Origin: BCD1 sp965230565
GTDB taxonomy: Bacteria; Bacteroidota; Bacteroidia; Chitinophagales; Saprospiraceae
Direction: 5' to 3'
DNA length: 64,000 bases
Assembly: GCA_965230565.1 (NCBI GenBank)
Contig: CBDDLH010000015.1
Location: 558,001-622,000, forward strand
The notes under the pieces are model-generated. The model saw nothing but the letters and a program-made list of their open reading frames with translations. It was not told the DNA's origin and did not search any database. The translations under genes and the position numbers were made by a program. Position 1 is the first letter of the stretch, and the number at the start of each line of letters is the position of its first letter. This document shows positions 43,913 to 50,858 of this stretch, in pieces.

Positions 43913-44872
43913 ATGATTAAAATACTCGCAAATGACGGCATCCACCCTGATGGAAAAATGCTGCTCGAAGAAGCTGGCTACCAGGTTGATACCGAAAAAG
44001 TAGCCCAGGAAGACCTTATGGATGCTCTTCCTAACTATGATGCCATCATCGTAAGAAGTGCCACCAAAGTCCGCAAAGATCTGATCGACGCTTGCCCTAA
44101 ACTTAAGGTCATAGCGCGTGCAGGAGTCGGGCTTGACAATATCGACCACGTTTATGCACGTGAAAAGGGACTCGTTGTGATCAACACCCCCGCTGCCTCC
44201 AGCGAATCGGTTGCCGAACTTGCGTTCGGACATATGTTTTCCCTTGCACGTCAACTTCAGAATGCCAACTGGGAAATGCGTAACCTTGAGGAAGGCAAAT
44301 TCAAAAAATTAAAAAAACAGTACTCATCCGGTTTCCAGCTTAGAGGGAAAACACTCGGTATCATTGGCTTTGGTCGTATCGGGATAGAAACTGCCAGAAT
44401 TGGCCTGGGGCTCGGAATGAAAGTATTACCTTACGATATTATTCCTGATTTAAAAGTAGATGTAGATGTGAGCATTTATCAAAGCGAAGAGGCCAGTCTG
44501 ACCATTAAACTGAAATCTGTTGAGATGGATGAGTTACTCGCCAAAAGTGACTTTATCAGTATTCACATTCCTTCAAGCGACAGCCCTGTAATTGGCAAAG
44601 CTGAAATAGAAAAACTGAAAAAAGGAGTAATCCTCGTCAATACGGCACGTGGTAACATGATTGATGAAGAAGCTTTGCTCGAAGGATTGGAAAGCGGAAA
44701 AATCGGTGGAGCTGCACTGGATGTTTTCGTCAATGAGCCTAATCCTAATGAGGCTATTCTCAAACATCCAAGAATTTCCCTCAGTCCACACATCGGAGGT
44801 TCAACGGTGGAAGCACAAACGAATATAGGCCTGGAGTTGGCAGACAAGATCATTGCCCACTTCGGACATTAA
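43913..44872 (+). CDS. serA: D-2-hydroxyacid dehydrogenase, phosphoglycerate dehydrogenase type
   Basis: 319 residues, the short form without ACT domain. 'AIIVRSATKVRKDLIDACPKLKV' and 'RAGVGLDNIDHVYAREKG' are followed by the NAD-binding 'GKTLGIIGFGRIG'. Catalytic residues: Arg in 'VNTARGNMIDEEAL', Glu in 'DVFVNEPNP' and His in 'SPHIGGSTVEAQ'. It likely oxidises 3-phosphoglycerate in serine synthesis; another D-hydroxyacid is possible. A TAATTTTG motif stands 31 bases before the start. Confidence 0.9.
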   Translation: MIKILANDGIHPDGKMLLEEAGYQVDTEKVAQEDLMDALPNYDAIIVRSATKVRKDLIDACPKLKVIARAGVGLDNIDHVYAREKGLVVINTPAASSESVAELAFGHMFSLARQLQNANWEMRNLEEGKFKKLKKQYSSGFQLRGKTLGIIGFGRIGIETARIGLGLGMKVLPYDIIPDLKVDVDVSIYQSEEASLTIKLKSVEMDELLAKSDFISIHIPSSDSPVIGKAEIEKLKKGVILVNTARGNMIDEEALLEGLESGKIGGAALDVFVNEPNPNEAILKHPRISLSPHIGGSTVEAQTNIGLELADKIIAHFGH

Positions 44873-44879
44873 ATTCCTG

Positions 44880-44954
44880 TTGCTGGTTACTGGTTACAAG
44901 TTGCTCGTTTAAAAAAAATTACCAGCAACTTGAAACCTGTAACTTGCAACCAGC
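44880..44954. repeat. TTGCTGG-type inverted hairpin between convergent genes
   Basis: Left arm units TTGCTGG, TTACTGG, TTACAAG, TTGCTCG; A-rich loop; right arm ACCAGCAACTTG and ACCTGTAACTTG, CAACCAGCA. It fills the whole 84-base gap between convergent genes, so it may serve as a shared terminator. Confidence 0.75.
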
Positions 44955-44956
44955 AT

Positions 44957-45289
44957 CTAAATCCTGTCATGAATTTCAATTGGATGTTCAATCAGTTGCT
45001 TAGTGATCAACTGAATCCTCAGAATTTTATACTGATCCAGTTCAAAAGTCCTTAATTCCTTATCACCGGATACTTTCAATACCCCCACTTTCCTCAAAGC
45101 ATCAATCTGCTCCTGAAGTTGCAAAGGTGGTAAATTTGTTTCTTGTTGAAGTTGGAAAAAACTTGCGGTAGCGTTCGATTTTAAAAATCTGACAATTGGA
45201 ATGCTCCTTTCGTGACTGATGATTTCCAGATTCTCGATGGCCTGGCTTAGCCGGGCTAAACTCCTCTTGATAGTGTTATTAGTGTACAT
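44957..45289 (-). CDS. Small winged-helix DNA-binding protein (ArsR/MarR-like)
   Basis: 110 residues from ATG 45287-45289. The pattern 'RSIPIVRFLKSNATASFFQLQQETNLPPLQLQEQIDALRKVGVLKVSG' is a winged helix with recognition helix (PPLQLQEQIDALRK) and wing. N- and C-terminal helices probably dimerise. There are no metal-binding Cys. Regulatory target unknown. A TAAATTTG motif is 28 bases upstream of the start. Confidence 0.7.
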   Translation of the reverse strand: MYTNNTIKRSLARLSQAIENLEIISHERSIPIVRFLKSNATASFFQLQQETNLPPLQLQEQIDALRKVGVLKVSGDKELRTFELDQYKILRIQLITKQLIEHPIEIHDRI

Positions 45290-45666
45290 AAGTTTAAAAA
45301 TTACAAACTGGTGTTTCAAATTTACTGGCCGGCAACAGAGTCATGTTGCCCTAAATACGTGTCCTATGAAATTGCTCGAAAGCTGATACTCGCATGAGGA
45401 AATCCAAAACTCATGCTTTTGATAGGTATTACGGACAAATCCAAAGAGGGTTGCAAAATTTAAAAAAAAATTATCCACAACCGTAAAAAAGTCGAAATCA
45501 GACTGGCAAAATTATTTACTAAAACCAGCTGATTGGTTACAGGTTTCGAGCTTCAGCTGACCAGACTTGGTCTCCTACCTAAAAGTCAGGTTTCTAAAAT
45601 CTTCATTATTTTCATTTACCGGAACATATTTACTAAATTTGTTGTCCACATTACCTTTAACCATCA
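45290..45666. other. Divergent 377-base intergenic region
   Basis: Contains minus-strand TAAATTTG (45317-45324) facing the winged-helix gene and plus-strand TAAATTTG (45634-45641) facing the helical-repeat protein, both matching TAnnTTTG but without good -33 partners. A small hairpin (GGCAAC with GTTGCC, 45331-45350) lies next to the first. No gene seen. Confidence 0.5.
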
Positions 45667-47211
45667 ATGGCAAAAACTCCCAGCACCAAGCTTTACGACC
45701 TGGTTCAGTCCCTTTCTGGATCTGAAAAAAGGTATTTCAAACTCTATGTAAATGAACATGGAAAGGTCACCAGTAAATACATGCAGTTATTCGAAGCACT
45801 GGAAGGGATGGAAACATTTGACGAGGAAAAACTAAAAAATACAGTCTACGGAAATGAAGTTATCGAAAGCCGGAAATATTCAGAACTCAAAGCCTACCTC
45901 TATGATCTCATCCTCAAATGCCTTCAGTCCTATGATGAAAAAAGGTCAGTGGATTACAAATTAAAAGGCATCCTTAAAAGTATTCACTCCCTCTACCGGC
46001 GTTCCCATTTTGATGATTGCCTTCAACTCATACAAAAGGCCATGAAACCTGCGATCAAATATGAAAAGTTCAAGGTGATCCTGGAACTGCAGGACTGGAA
46101 AAAACAGGTTTATTACGCCAGAGCTGATATCGGCTCTTTGGATAAGGAACTCAAATCCATCAATCAGATGGAAAGTAAAACCATTGCCCAATTGCAAAAC
46201 CTGCTGGAATACAAGGAGATCTTTTTCCAATTACTCATTCATCTCAGAAAAAATCCATCAGGAACAATGACCAATGATTCCGGCGGTATAGAGGATGTCA
46301 TCAATCATCCCCTTCTTGAGGATGAACACAAAGCACTTTCCCACCAGGCGCTGGTAACCTTCCACAGGATTCAAACCATTTACAAATTTTCGAGGGGCGC
46401 TTTTGTAGACTTTTTTAAAGAAAGCAGGCAATTGATCCGGATCATGGAATCGGAACCTCATTTCTTAAAAGAGGATCTTTCGGAATATATTTCCGCATTG
46501 AGCAATTATGCAATCAGCAGTTCGCTGGTAAAGGCCTATGACCAAACCTTCGAATGCCTTGAAAAACTCAGGGCTCTTAAGCCAATCACCAATGATGACG
46601 CCACCAAGATTCACAGGCAGTATTACACCCTCAAATTCCATATGTGCATTATTTCAGGAGAGTTTGATGAAGGGGTGAATGCCCTGGAGGAACACCTGCT
46701 AAAAATAGACAAATTTGACAAGCAGCTCTTCGAAAAAGATAGTTTCCTGTTCCAGTATTTTTACATTTATTTCGGAGCGGGTGATTATGACAAAGCCCTG
46801 GAATACCTCAATCGCTGGCTCAACCTCCCCAAACGCGTAGAGCGGCAAGATATGTGGATTACCTCCAGGCTGGTCAACCTGATTCTCCATTTTGAAATGG
46901 GCAATACCTTATTACTTGAATCACTGATCAGATCAACCTACCGATACCTAAGTAAAAGTGATAGCCTGTCACCTTATGAAAATAAGGTGCTCAGCTTTTT
47001 CAGAGAGTCCCTTAAATTTCAGGACAAATCCCAGCAAAAGAAAGCCTTATTAGAATTGAAAACAGAATTGGGAAAGGAAGAATACCAAAACATGCGGCCA
47101 CGACTATTTAACGTCGAGGCCTGGTTTGAAGCAAAAATCCAAAATAAATCGTTCAGTGAAATTATTAAGGAACAATTTTCAAAGGAAAAGAGCGCGTTCG
47201 ATCCTGATTAA
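45667..47211 (+). CDS. Large helical-repeat protein of unknown function
   Basis: 514 residues, no signal peptide, rich in Lys, Glu and Leu. It is almost entirely predicted helix, with TPR-like pairs (e.g. 'SLYRRSHFDDCLQLIQKAM', 'GDYDKALEYLNRWLNLPK'). The N-terminus 'KLYDLVQSLSGSEKRYFKLYVN' and 'SRKYSELKAYLYDLILKCLQSY' are distinctive and conserved, as far as recalled, in Saprospiraceae hypothetical proteins. Likely cytoplasmic scaffold or regulator; nothing more can be said. Convergent, by 11 bases, with the small leader-peptide gene. Confidence 0.7.
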   Translation: MAKTPSTKLYDLVQSLSGSEKRYFKLYVNEHGKVTSKYMQLFEALEGMETFDEEKLKNTVYGNEVIESRKYSELKAYLYDLILKCLQSYDEKRSVDYKLKGILKSIHSLYRRSHFDDCLQLIQKAMKPAIKYEKFKVILELQDWKKQVYYARADIGSLDKELKSINQMESKTIAQLQNLLEYKEIFFQLLIHLRKNPSGTMTNDSGGIEDVINHPLLEDEHKALSHQALVTFHRIQTIYKFSRGAFVDFFKESRQLIRIMESEPHFLKEDLSEYISALSNYAISSSLVKAYDQTFECLEKLRALKPITNDDATKIHRQYYTLKFHMCIISGEFDEGVNALEEHLLKIDKFDKQLFEKDSFLFQYFYIYFGAGDYDKALEYLNRWLNLPKRVERQDMWITSRLVNLILHFEMGNTLLLESLIRSTYRYLSKSDSLSPYENKVLSFFRESLKFQDKSQQKKALLELKTELGKEEYQNMRPRLFNVEAWFEAKIQNKSFSEIIKEQFSKEKSAFDPD

Positions 47212-47222
47212 GATCAATTGAC

Positions 47223-47438
47223 TTATTTTCTTACGATGAATTTCCTGGGGCTACCGTCGTGTGCACCATTGCCGGCAGGATTGGCAGCGCGGATATCCAC
47301 TTCAATCCACTTGGTGGCAAATGGGCTTAACAGGTTTCCTGTGAATTTATTTCCTCCCTTCACAGCCTTTTGCTCCTTCTCTGTCAGAGCAGTTACTTTT
47401 TGGGCAAATTGTTTTAAATTGAGTTGCTTATTTTTCAT
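47223..47438 (-). CDS. RiPP-like precursor peptide with double-glycine leader
   Basis: 71 residues. Residues 1-29 (MKNKQLNLKQFAQKV, then TALTEKEQKAVKGG) have the layout of Bacteroidota natural-product leader peptides: LNL near the start, an acidic/Gln stretch and a final Gly28-Gly29 cleavage site. The 42-residue core has no Cys, only five Ser/Thr, one Trp, and Gly/Asn/Pro-rich segments (AANPAGNGAHDGSPRK), so lanthionine rings are impossible without Cys. A TTG/19-base/TAAATTTG promoter starts it. No LanB/LanC, YcaO or peptidase-ABC gene lies nearby, so maturation or export genes must be elsewhere, or it is a bacteriocin-like peptide. A non-RiPP role is possible. Confidence 0.65.
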   Translation of the reverse strand: MKNKQLNLKQFAQKVTALTEKEQKAVKGGNKFTGNLLSPFATKWIEVDIRAANPAGNGAHDGSPRKFIVRK

Positions 47439-47471
47439 ACCTCAGGATTAATTTATTGAAAAGGCTTTTTT

Positions 47472-47501
47472 CAAATTTACCTTAATAATTAGGTAATGCA
47501 A
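47472..47501 (-). promoter_or_regulatory. Consensus promoter of the double-glycine peptide gene
   Basis: On the minus strand TTG (47499-47501), exactly 19 bases, then TAAATTTG (47472-47479). This equals the Bacteroidota consensus TTG-N19-TAnnTTTG, and is 33 bases before the ATG. Confidence 0.75.
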
Positions 47502-47535
47502 AACATAAAAATCGAAAAAGTCAGGTCGCTGACGG

Positions 47536-48465
47536 TCATTTTAGCCATTTTGAGTATTCAAAGGAATACAGGTAACCATGGCCTTTCCCTTCTCCTTCAC
47601 AAGAAATAATCAGCTGCCCGTCTTTACCAAAACAGATTCCTTCTGTTTGTTGTTCAAAGGCCAGGTTAACCCTGACAGCATCTCCAGACAGGAAGTTATT
47701 CCCGGGGATACTGTCAATTAGCCATACAAAAGGTTTATTATGGTATTTTCCCAATTTTTGATAAACATTGTAACCAAGCAAGGCCAATACACCTGATTGA
47801 GCATCGTAATCCGCTGCCGTAATCAACCCTTCTGTATCAAATTCTGCCTTCAGAGTAGCTTCATATTTCCCTTCAGACTTAGGCAAACTGTACAGTCGGC
47901 ATCTTTTGTTTACGTGGTTTTTGGAAAAAAGGTACAAACTATCCCCAACAGCAATCATAGCTTCACAATCAAAATTGTGATTATAAGCCCCGGAGTCAAA
48001 ACTCGTCTGATCCGGATAATGAAATTCAATTTTGGAAGCAGTGACGGAAGCGGTATCTGACTGAAGAAACCGATGTGGCAATTTATAAATGGTCAAATCT
48101 TTTCGTTTGCCCTTGTTGTTGCCAAAATCTCCGATATAAAGAAATGTGCTGTCATAAGCCAATTCCTCCCAATCACGTGCATCTGCATTACCCACCTCAA
48201 CTATTTGCATCACCTGGGGATCAGTTGAACTGACCTGAAAAAGCTCTGGTCCTCCCCCACTATCATTATGGGTCCAGATTCCATGGAGGGAATAAAACAG
48301 CCCTGAACTCTCATCCACTTCAGCAGGAAATGCTGTCATGACCTGTAAACTATCCTCAACGGGATAAACTGCTGTTTGTAGCTGTTCTTCAGATTTTTTT
48401 GGAGAACAATAAAAAAAGGTAATAACTATCCCGGCAAGGATAGCGATGGTAATTTGTTTTCTCAT
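47536..48465 (-). CDS. Beta-propeller-like lipoprotein
   Basis: 309 residues from ATG 48463-48465. Signal 'ITIAILAGIVITFFYC' gives a lipid Cys near residue 19. The body shows repeated blades ('ESSGLFYSLHGIWTHNDSGGGPELFQV', 'DWEELAYDSTFLYIGDFGNNKGKR', 'LYLFSKNHVNKRCRLYSL', 'TEGICFGKDGQLIISCEGEGKG'), reminiscent of SdiA-regulated or phytase-like propellers. A periplasmic or surface role is likely; ligand unknown. It is separated from arsS by a terminator, so not the same transcript. Confidence 0.75.
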   Translation of the reverse strand: MRKQITIAILAGIVITFFYCSPKKSEEQLQTAVYPVEDSLQVMTAFPAEVDESSGLFYSLHGIWTHNDSGGGPELFQVSSTDPQVMQIVEVGNADARDWEELAYDSTFLYIGDFGNNKGKRKDLTIYKLPHRFLQSDTASVTASKIEFHYPDQTSFDSGAYNHNFDCEAMIAVGDSLYLFSKNHVNKRCRLYSLPKSEGKYEATLKAEFDTEGLITAADYDAQSGVLALLGYNVYQKLGKYHNKPFVWLIDSIPGNNFLSGDAVRVNLAFEQQTEGICFGKDGQLIISCEGEGKGHGYLYSFEYSKWLK

Positions 48466-48469
48466 GGTG

Positions 48470-48511
48470 CAAAAATAAAACTTTCCGGATGCAAAGGGCA
48501 TCCGGAAAGTT
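48470..48511 (-). terminator. Rho-independent terminator of arsS
   Basis: On the minus strand, arms AACTTTCCGGATGC and GCATCCGGAAAGTT around a 5-base loop are followed by TTTTATTTTT, 24 bases past the arsS stop. Confidence 0.9.
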
Positions 48512-48534
48512 AAATTCCCCCGGAAAAACAAAAA

Positions 48535-49611
48535 TCAGGCTAACTCTCCCCCGCAACTCGACCCCGCACCAGCTGTACATCCGTAACAATGCTGATTCAA
48601 AATTATACTACGGTTGAGTATGGCATCAACATCAAAATCGCTAATATGCTGTGATTTTTTTGTAGCAACTTTTAACTCAAGCATCTGATTGAAATCGCAA
48701 TCATATATATATCCATCCCAACTTACCGACACCATATTTCTGCACATAACTCCGGCAACGGTTGCCGGATTAAAGGCTTCGGACAAGGTCTCCATATACG
48801 ATTCATAATTGTCAGATTCGAGCAGATATTCCAGAAAGCGACTGATCGGAAGGTTTGTTATAGCAAACAAACTATTGAAAACAATCCCATACCGGCGATC
48901 GAGCTGACGCTTAAACTCCGGTTCAAGCGTCTCCTGCCCGTCTGGAAGAAAAGCCCCCGTTGGATTGTAAACCAAATCCAAAACGAGCCCGGTACCTTCT
49001 TTACCATATCCAACAGCATTGAGCATCTCCAGGGCCTTGATGGAATCTTCAAAAACTCCGTCTCCTCTTTGGCTATCGGTCCTGTTTTTACTAAAGTATG
49101 GTAGCGAAGAAATAATATGAACCTGGTTATCCCTAAAAAACTCAGGAAGATTATGATACTTTTTATTGGAGAGGATAACCGTCAGATTACAACGGTTCAT
49201 TACCTTTTTTCCCAACTTGCGGCATTCCTGTACAAACCATTTGAAATGAGGATGTAATTCAGGAGCTCCCCCGGTAATATCAACGGTAGTAATTCCGGGA
49301 GTATTTTTAATGATGTCCAGACAAATCTCAAGATTCGCTTTGGACATATTTTCCCGGATCTTGTCCGGACCTGCATCCACATGACAGTGGCGGCATACCT
49401 GATTACAGAGTTTACCAATATTGAGCTGGAAAACATCAATTCCAACGGGCTTAAGCGGAAATTCCCCCATAGCTTTTAACCTCGAAGTGAAGGAAGGAAT
49501 ATCCACCTGAATCTCTTGTTCTTTACCATTCAGTACCTGAAGTTGATAAAAGGTATCTGCCAGGTTACTCTTTCGATAACTGAGTGATTTTATTCTTTGT
49601 TTTTCTACCAT
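48535..49611 (-). CDS. arsS: Arsenosugar biosynthesis radical SAM protein ArsS
   Basis: 358 residues. The radical SAM cluster motif is 'CNQVCRHCHVDAG' (CxxxCxxC) at about residues 72-79, followed by 'TTVDITGGAPELHPHFKWF'. The C-terminal half (DUF3641-type) has 'GYIYDCDFNQML' and ends 'HCYGCTAGAGSSCGGE'. ArsS is the radical SAM enzyme that makes arsenosugar precursors. The next gene upstream encodes the AhpD-like partner commonly paired with it, while arsM is not in the window. The start codon is preceded, after only two bases, by a TTGCTGG-family repeat array that replaces any normal ribosome-binding site. Confidence 0.9.
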   Translation of the reverse strand: MVEKQRIKSLSYRKSNLADTFYQLQVLNGKEQEIQVDIPSFTSRLKAMGEFPLKPVGIDVFQLNIGKLCNQVCRHCHVDAGPDKIRENMSKANLEICLDIIKNTPGITTVDITGGAPELHPHFKWFVQECRKLGKKVMNRCNLTVILSNKKYHNLPEFFRDNQVHIISSLPYFSKNRTDSQRGDGVFEDSIKALEMLNAVGYGKEGTGLVLDLVYNPTGAFLPDGQETLEPEFKRQLDRRYGIVFNSLFAITNLPISRFLEYLLESDNYESYMETLSEAFNPATVAGVMCRNMVSVSWDGYIYDCDFNQMLELKVATKKSQHISDFDVDAILNRSIILNQHCYGCTAGAGSSCGGELA

Positions 49612-49613
49612 TT

Positions 49614-49655
49614 GAACTGGTTGCTGGTTACTGGTTACTGGTTGCTGGTTGCTGG
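49614..49655. repeat. TTGCTGG-type heptamer array next to the arsS start
   Basis: Six 7-base units: GAACTGG, TTGCTGG, TTACTGG twice, TTGCTGG twice. It lies between the two genes of the arsenosugar operon. Confidence 0.85.
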
Positions 49656-49666
49656 TTTTCTATGAG

Positions 49667-49715
49667 CCATAAGCCGTGGGTCGTAAACCGTAGACCGTTG
49701 GCCGTGAGCCGTAAT
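49667..49715. repeat. CCGTNNN heptamer array, 7 units
   Basis: CCATAAG, CCGTGGG, TCGTAAA, CCGTAGA, CCGTTGG, CCGTGAG, CCGTAAT. It ends three bases from the stop codon of the peroxidase-like gene. Confidence 0.8.
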
Positions 49716-49718
49716 CTC

Positions 49719-50057
49719 TTACATCATGGTTTTTTTAACCTGGTTCATCATTTGAACACTAAATACCAAAGAGGCACCACTTCTGATGGCAGCTGCCACG
49801 TGCACGGCTTCCATCATTTGCTCTTCATCTGCTCCCTTTTTCATACTGTCAGCCGTATAGGCATCGATACAGTACGGACACTGCACTGTATGAGCCACAG
49901 CCAGCGCGATCAGTGCTTTTTCCCTTGCGGTCAGTGCACCTTCTTTAAAAACTTCACCATAATAGTCAAAAAACTTACGTCCCATTTCTTCCTGAAACTC
50001 CGTGATATTACCGAATTTTTTAAGATCCGCGGGATCGAAGTAGCTATCTTGTGCCAT
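49719..50057 (-). CDS. Arsenosugar biosynthesis-associated peroxidase-like (AhpD/CMD) protein
   Basis: 112 residues from ATG 50055-50057 (MAQDSYFDPADLKKFG). The carboxymuconolactone decarboxylase/AhpD fold is shown by 'LTAREKALIALAVAHTVQCPYCIDAYTADSMKKGADEEQMMEA' with the redox CxxC (CPYC). This is the family regularly found next to ArsS. It is first gene of the two-gene operon. Role in arsenosugar synthesis is inferred from context only. Confidence 0.88.
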   Translation of the reverse strand: MAQDSYFDPADLKKFGNITEFQEEMGRKFFDYYGEVFKEGALTAREKALIALAVAHTVQCPYCIDAYTADSMKKGADEEQMMEAVHVAAAIRSGASLVFSVQMMNQVKKTMM

Positions 50058-50238
50058 GATATTTGTTTGGTTTTGAAAAAGAAGTTGTTTAAAAACAAAA
50101 GTAATACAATTAATGTTTTTGAAAGTCTCTTGGCCGACAAGATAAATACTTTTTGTTTCACGAACACTGAGTGTCGAGTTGTGATTAGTTTCTGAAAAAA
50201 TCGTGACTTTCTTATTTTTACATAAAAAACAGTACGCC

Positions 50239-50700
50239 ATGATCAAGAAAATCATCCTCGGTATCTTCATCGCCGCATTCATCATTATGCAGTTTTGGAG
50301 AATTGATAAGACCAATCCTCCTGTGGTAGAATCTAAAACACTTTTCGCCTTAACCCAAACTCCCGCGGAAGTGCAAACTATCCTCAAAACTGCCTGCTTT
50401 GATTGCCACTCCAATGAAACAATTTACCCATGGTACGCAGATCTGGCACCTGTTTCCTGGTGGATAAAAGGCCATATTGACCATGGCCGTTCCGAACTCA
50501 ATTTTTCAGAGTGGGCAGATTATTCGGGAGAAGCCCGGATCAGAAAAATGAAAAAATCCCATAGGCTGGTTCGAAACAACCTGATGCCTATGAATTATTA
50601 TGTAATGGTCCATAATGATGCCCTCCTCTTGCCGGGAGAGAAAAAAAAGTTACTCGACTGGTTTGAAAGCCAGGTACCCGACGGGTTGATGGATGAATAA
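50239..50700 (+). CDS. Haem-binding domain protein (CxxCH), copy 2
   Basis: 153 residues from ATG 50239. Same architecture as the protein at 19903: membrane anchor 'ILGIFIAAFIIMQFWRI', 'RIDKTNP', 'CFDCHSNETIYPWYADLAPVSWW', 'HIDHGRSELNFSEW' and 'LMPMNYYVMVHNDALL'. Attaches one c-type haem (CxxCH). Here it is alone, divergent from the arsenosugar operon. Its relation to metal or arsenic response is not shown. Confidence 0.88.
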   Translation: MIKKIILGIFIAAFIIMQFWRIDKTNPPVVESKTLFALTQTPAEVQTILKTACFDCHSNETIYPWYADLAPVSWWIKGHIDHGRSELNFSEWADYSGEARIRKMKKSHRLVRNNLMPMNYYVMVHNDALLLPGEKKKLLDWFESQVPDGLMDE

Positions 50701-50858
50701 TTTTTCGAGTTCAGATTGATTTTTTTATCAAATCTTCTTTGCGAATGTCAGTCAACTTACATTTGGCTGCTGTAGTCACAGACATGCCCCTGATTTCCTT
50801 TGAGAAAATTATTTTTGGGACTAACTAACCACCTTTAATTCTACTAACAAATTTTGAT

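Noticed and set aside
47223..49611. ArsS as the maturase of the 71-residue double-glycine peptide
   Set aside because: ArsS has its own terminator and established partner gene, and a propeller lipoprotein gene lies between; no RiPP recognition domain is seen in ArsS.
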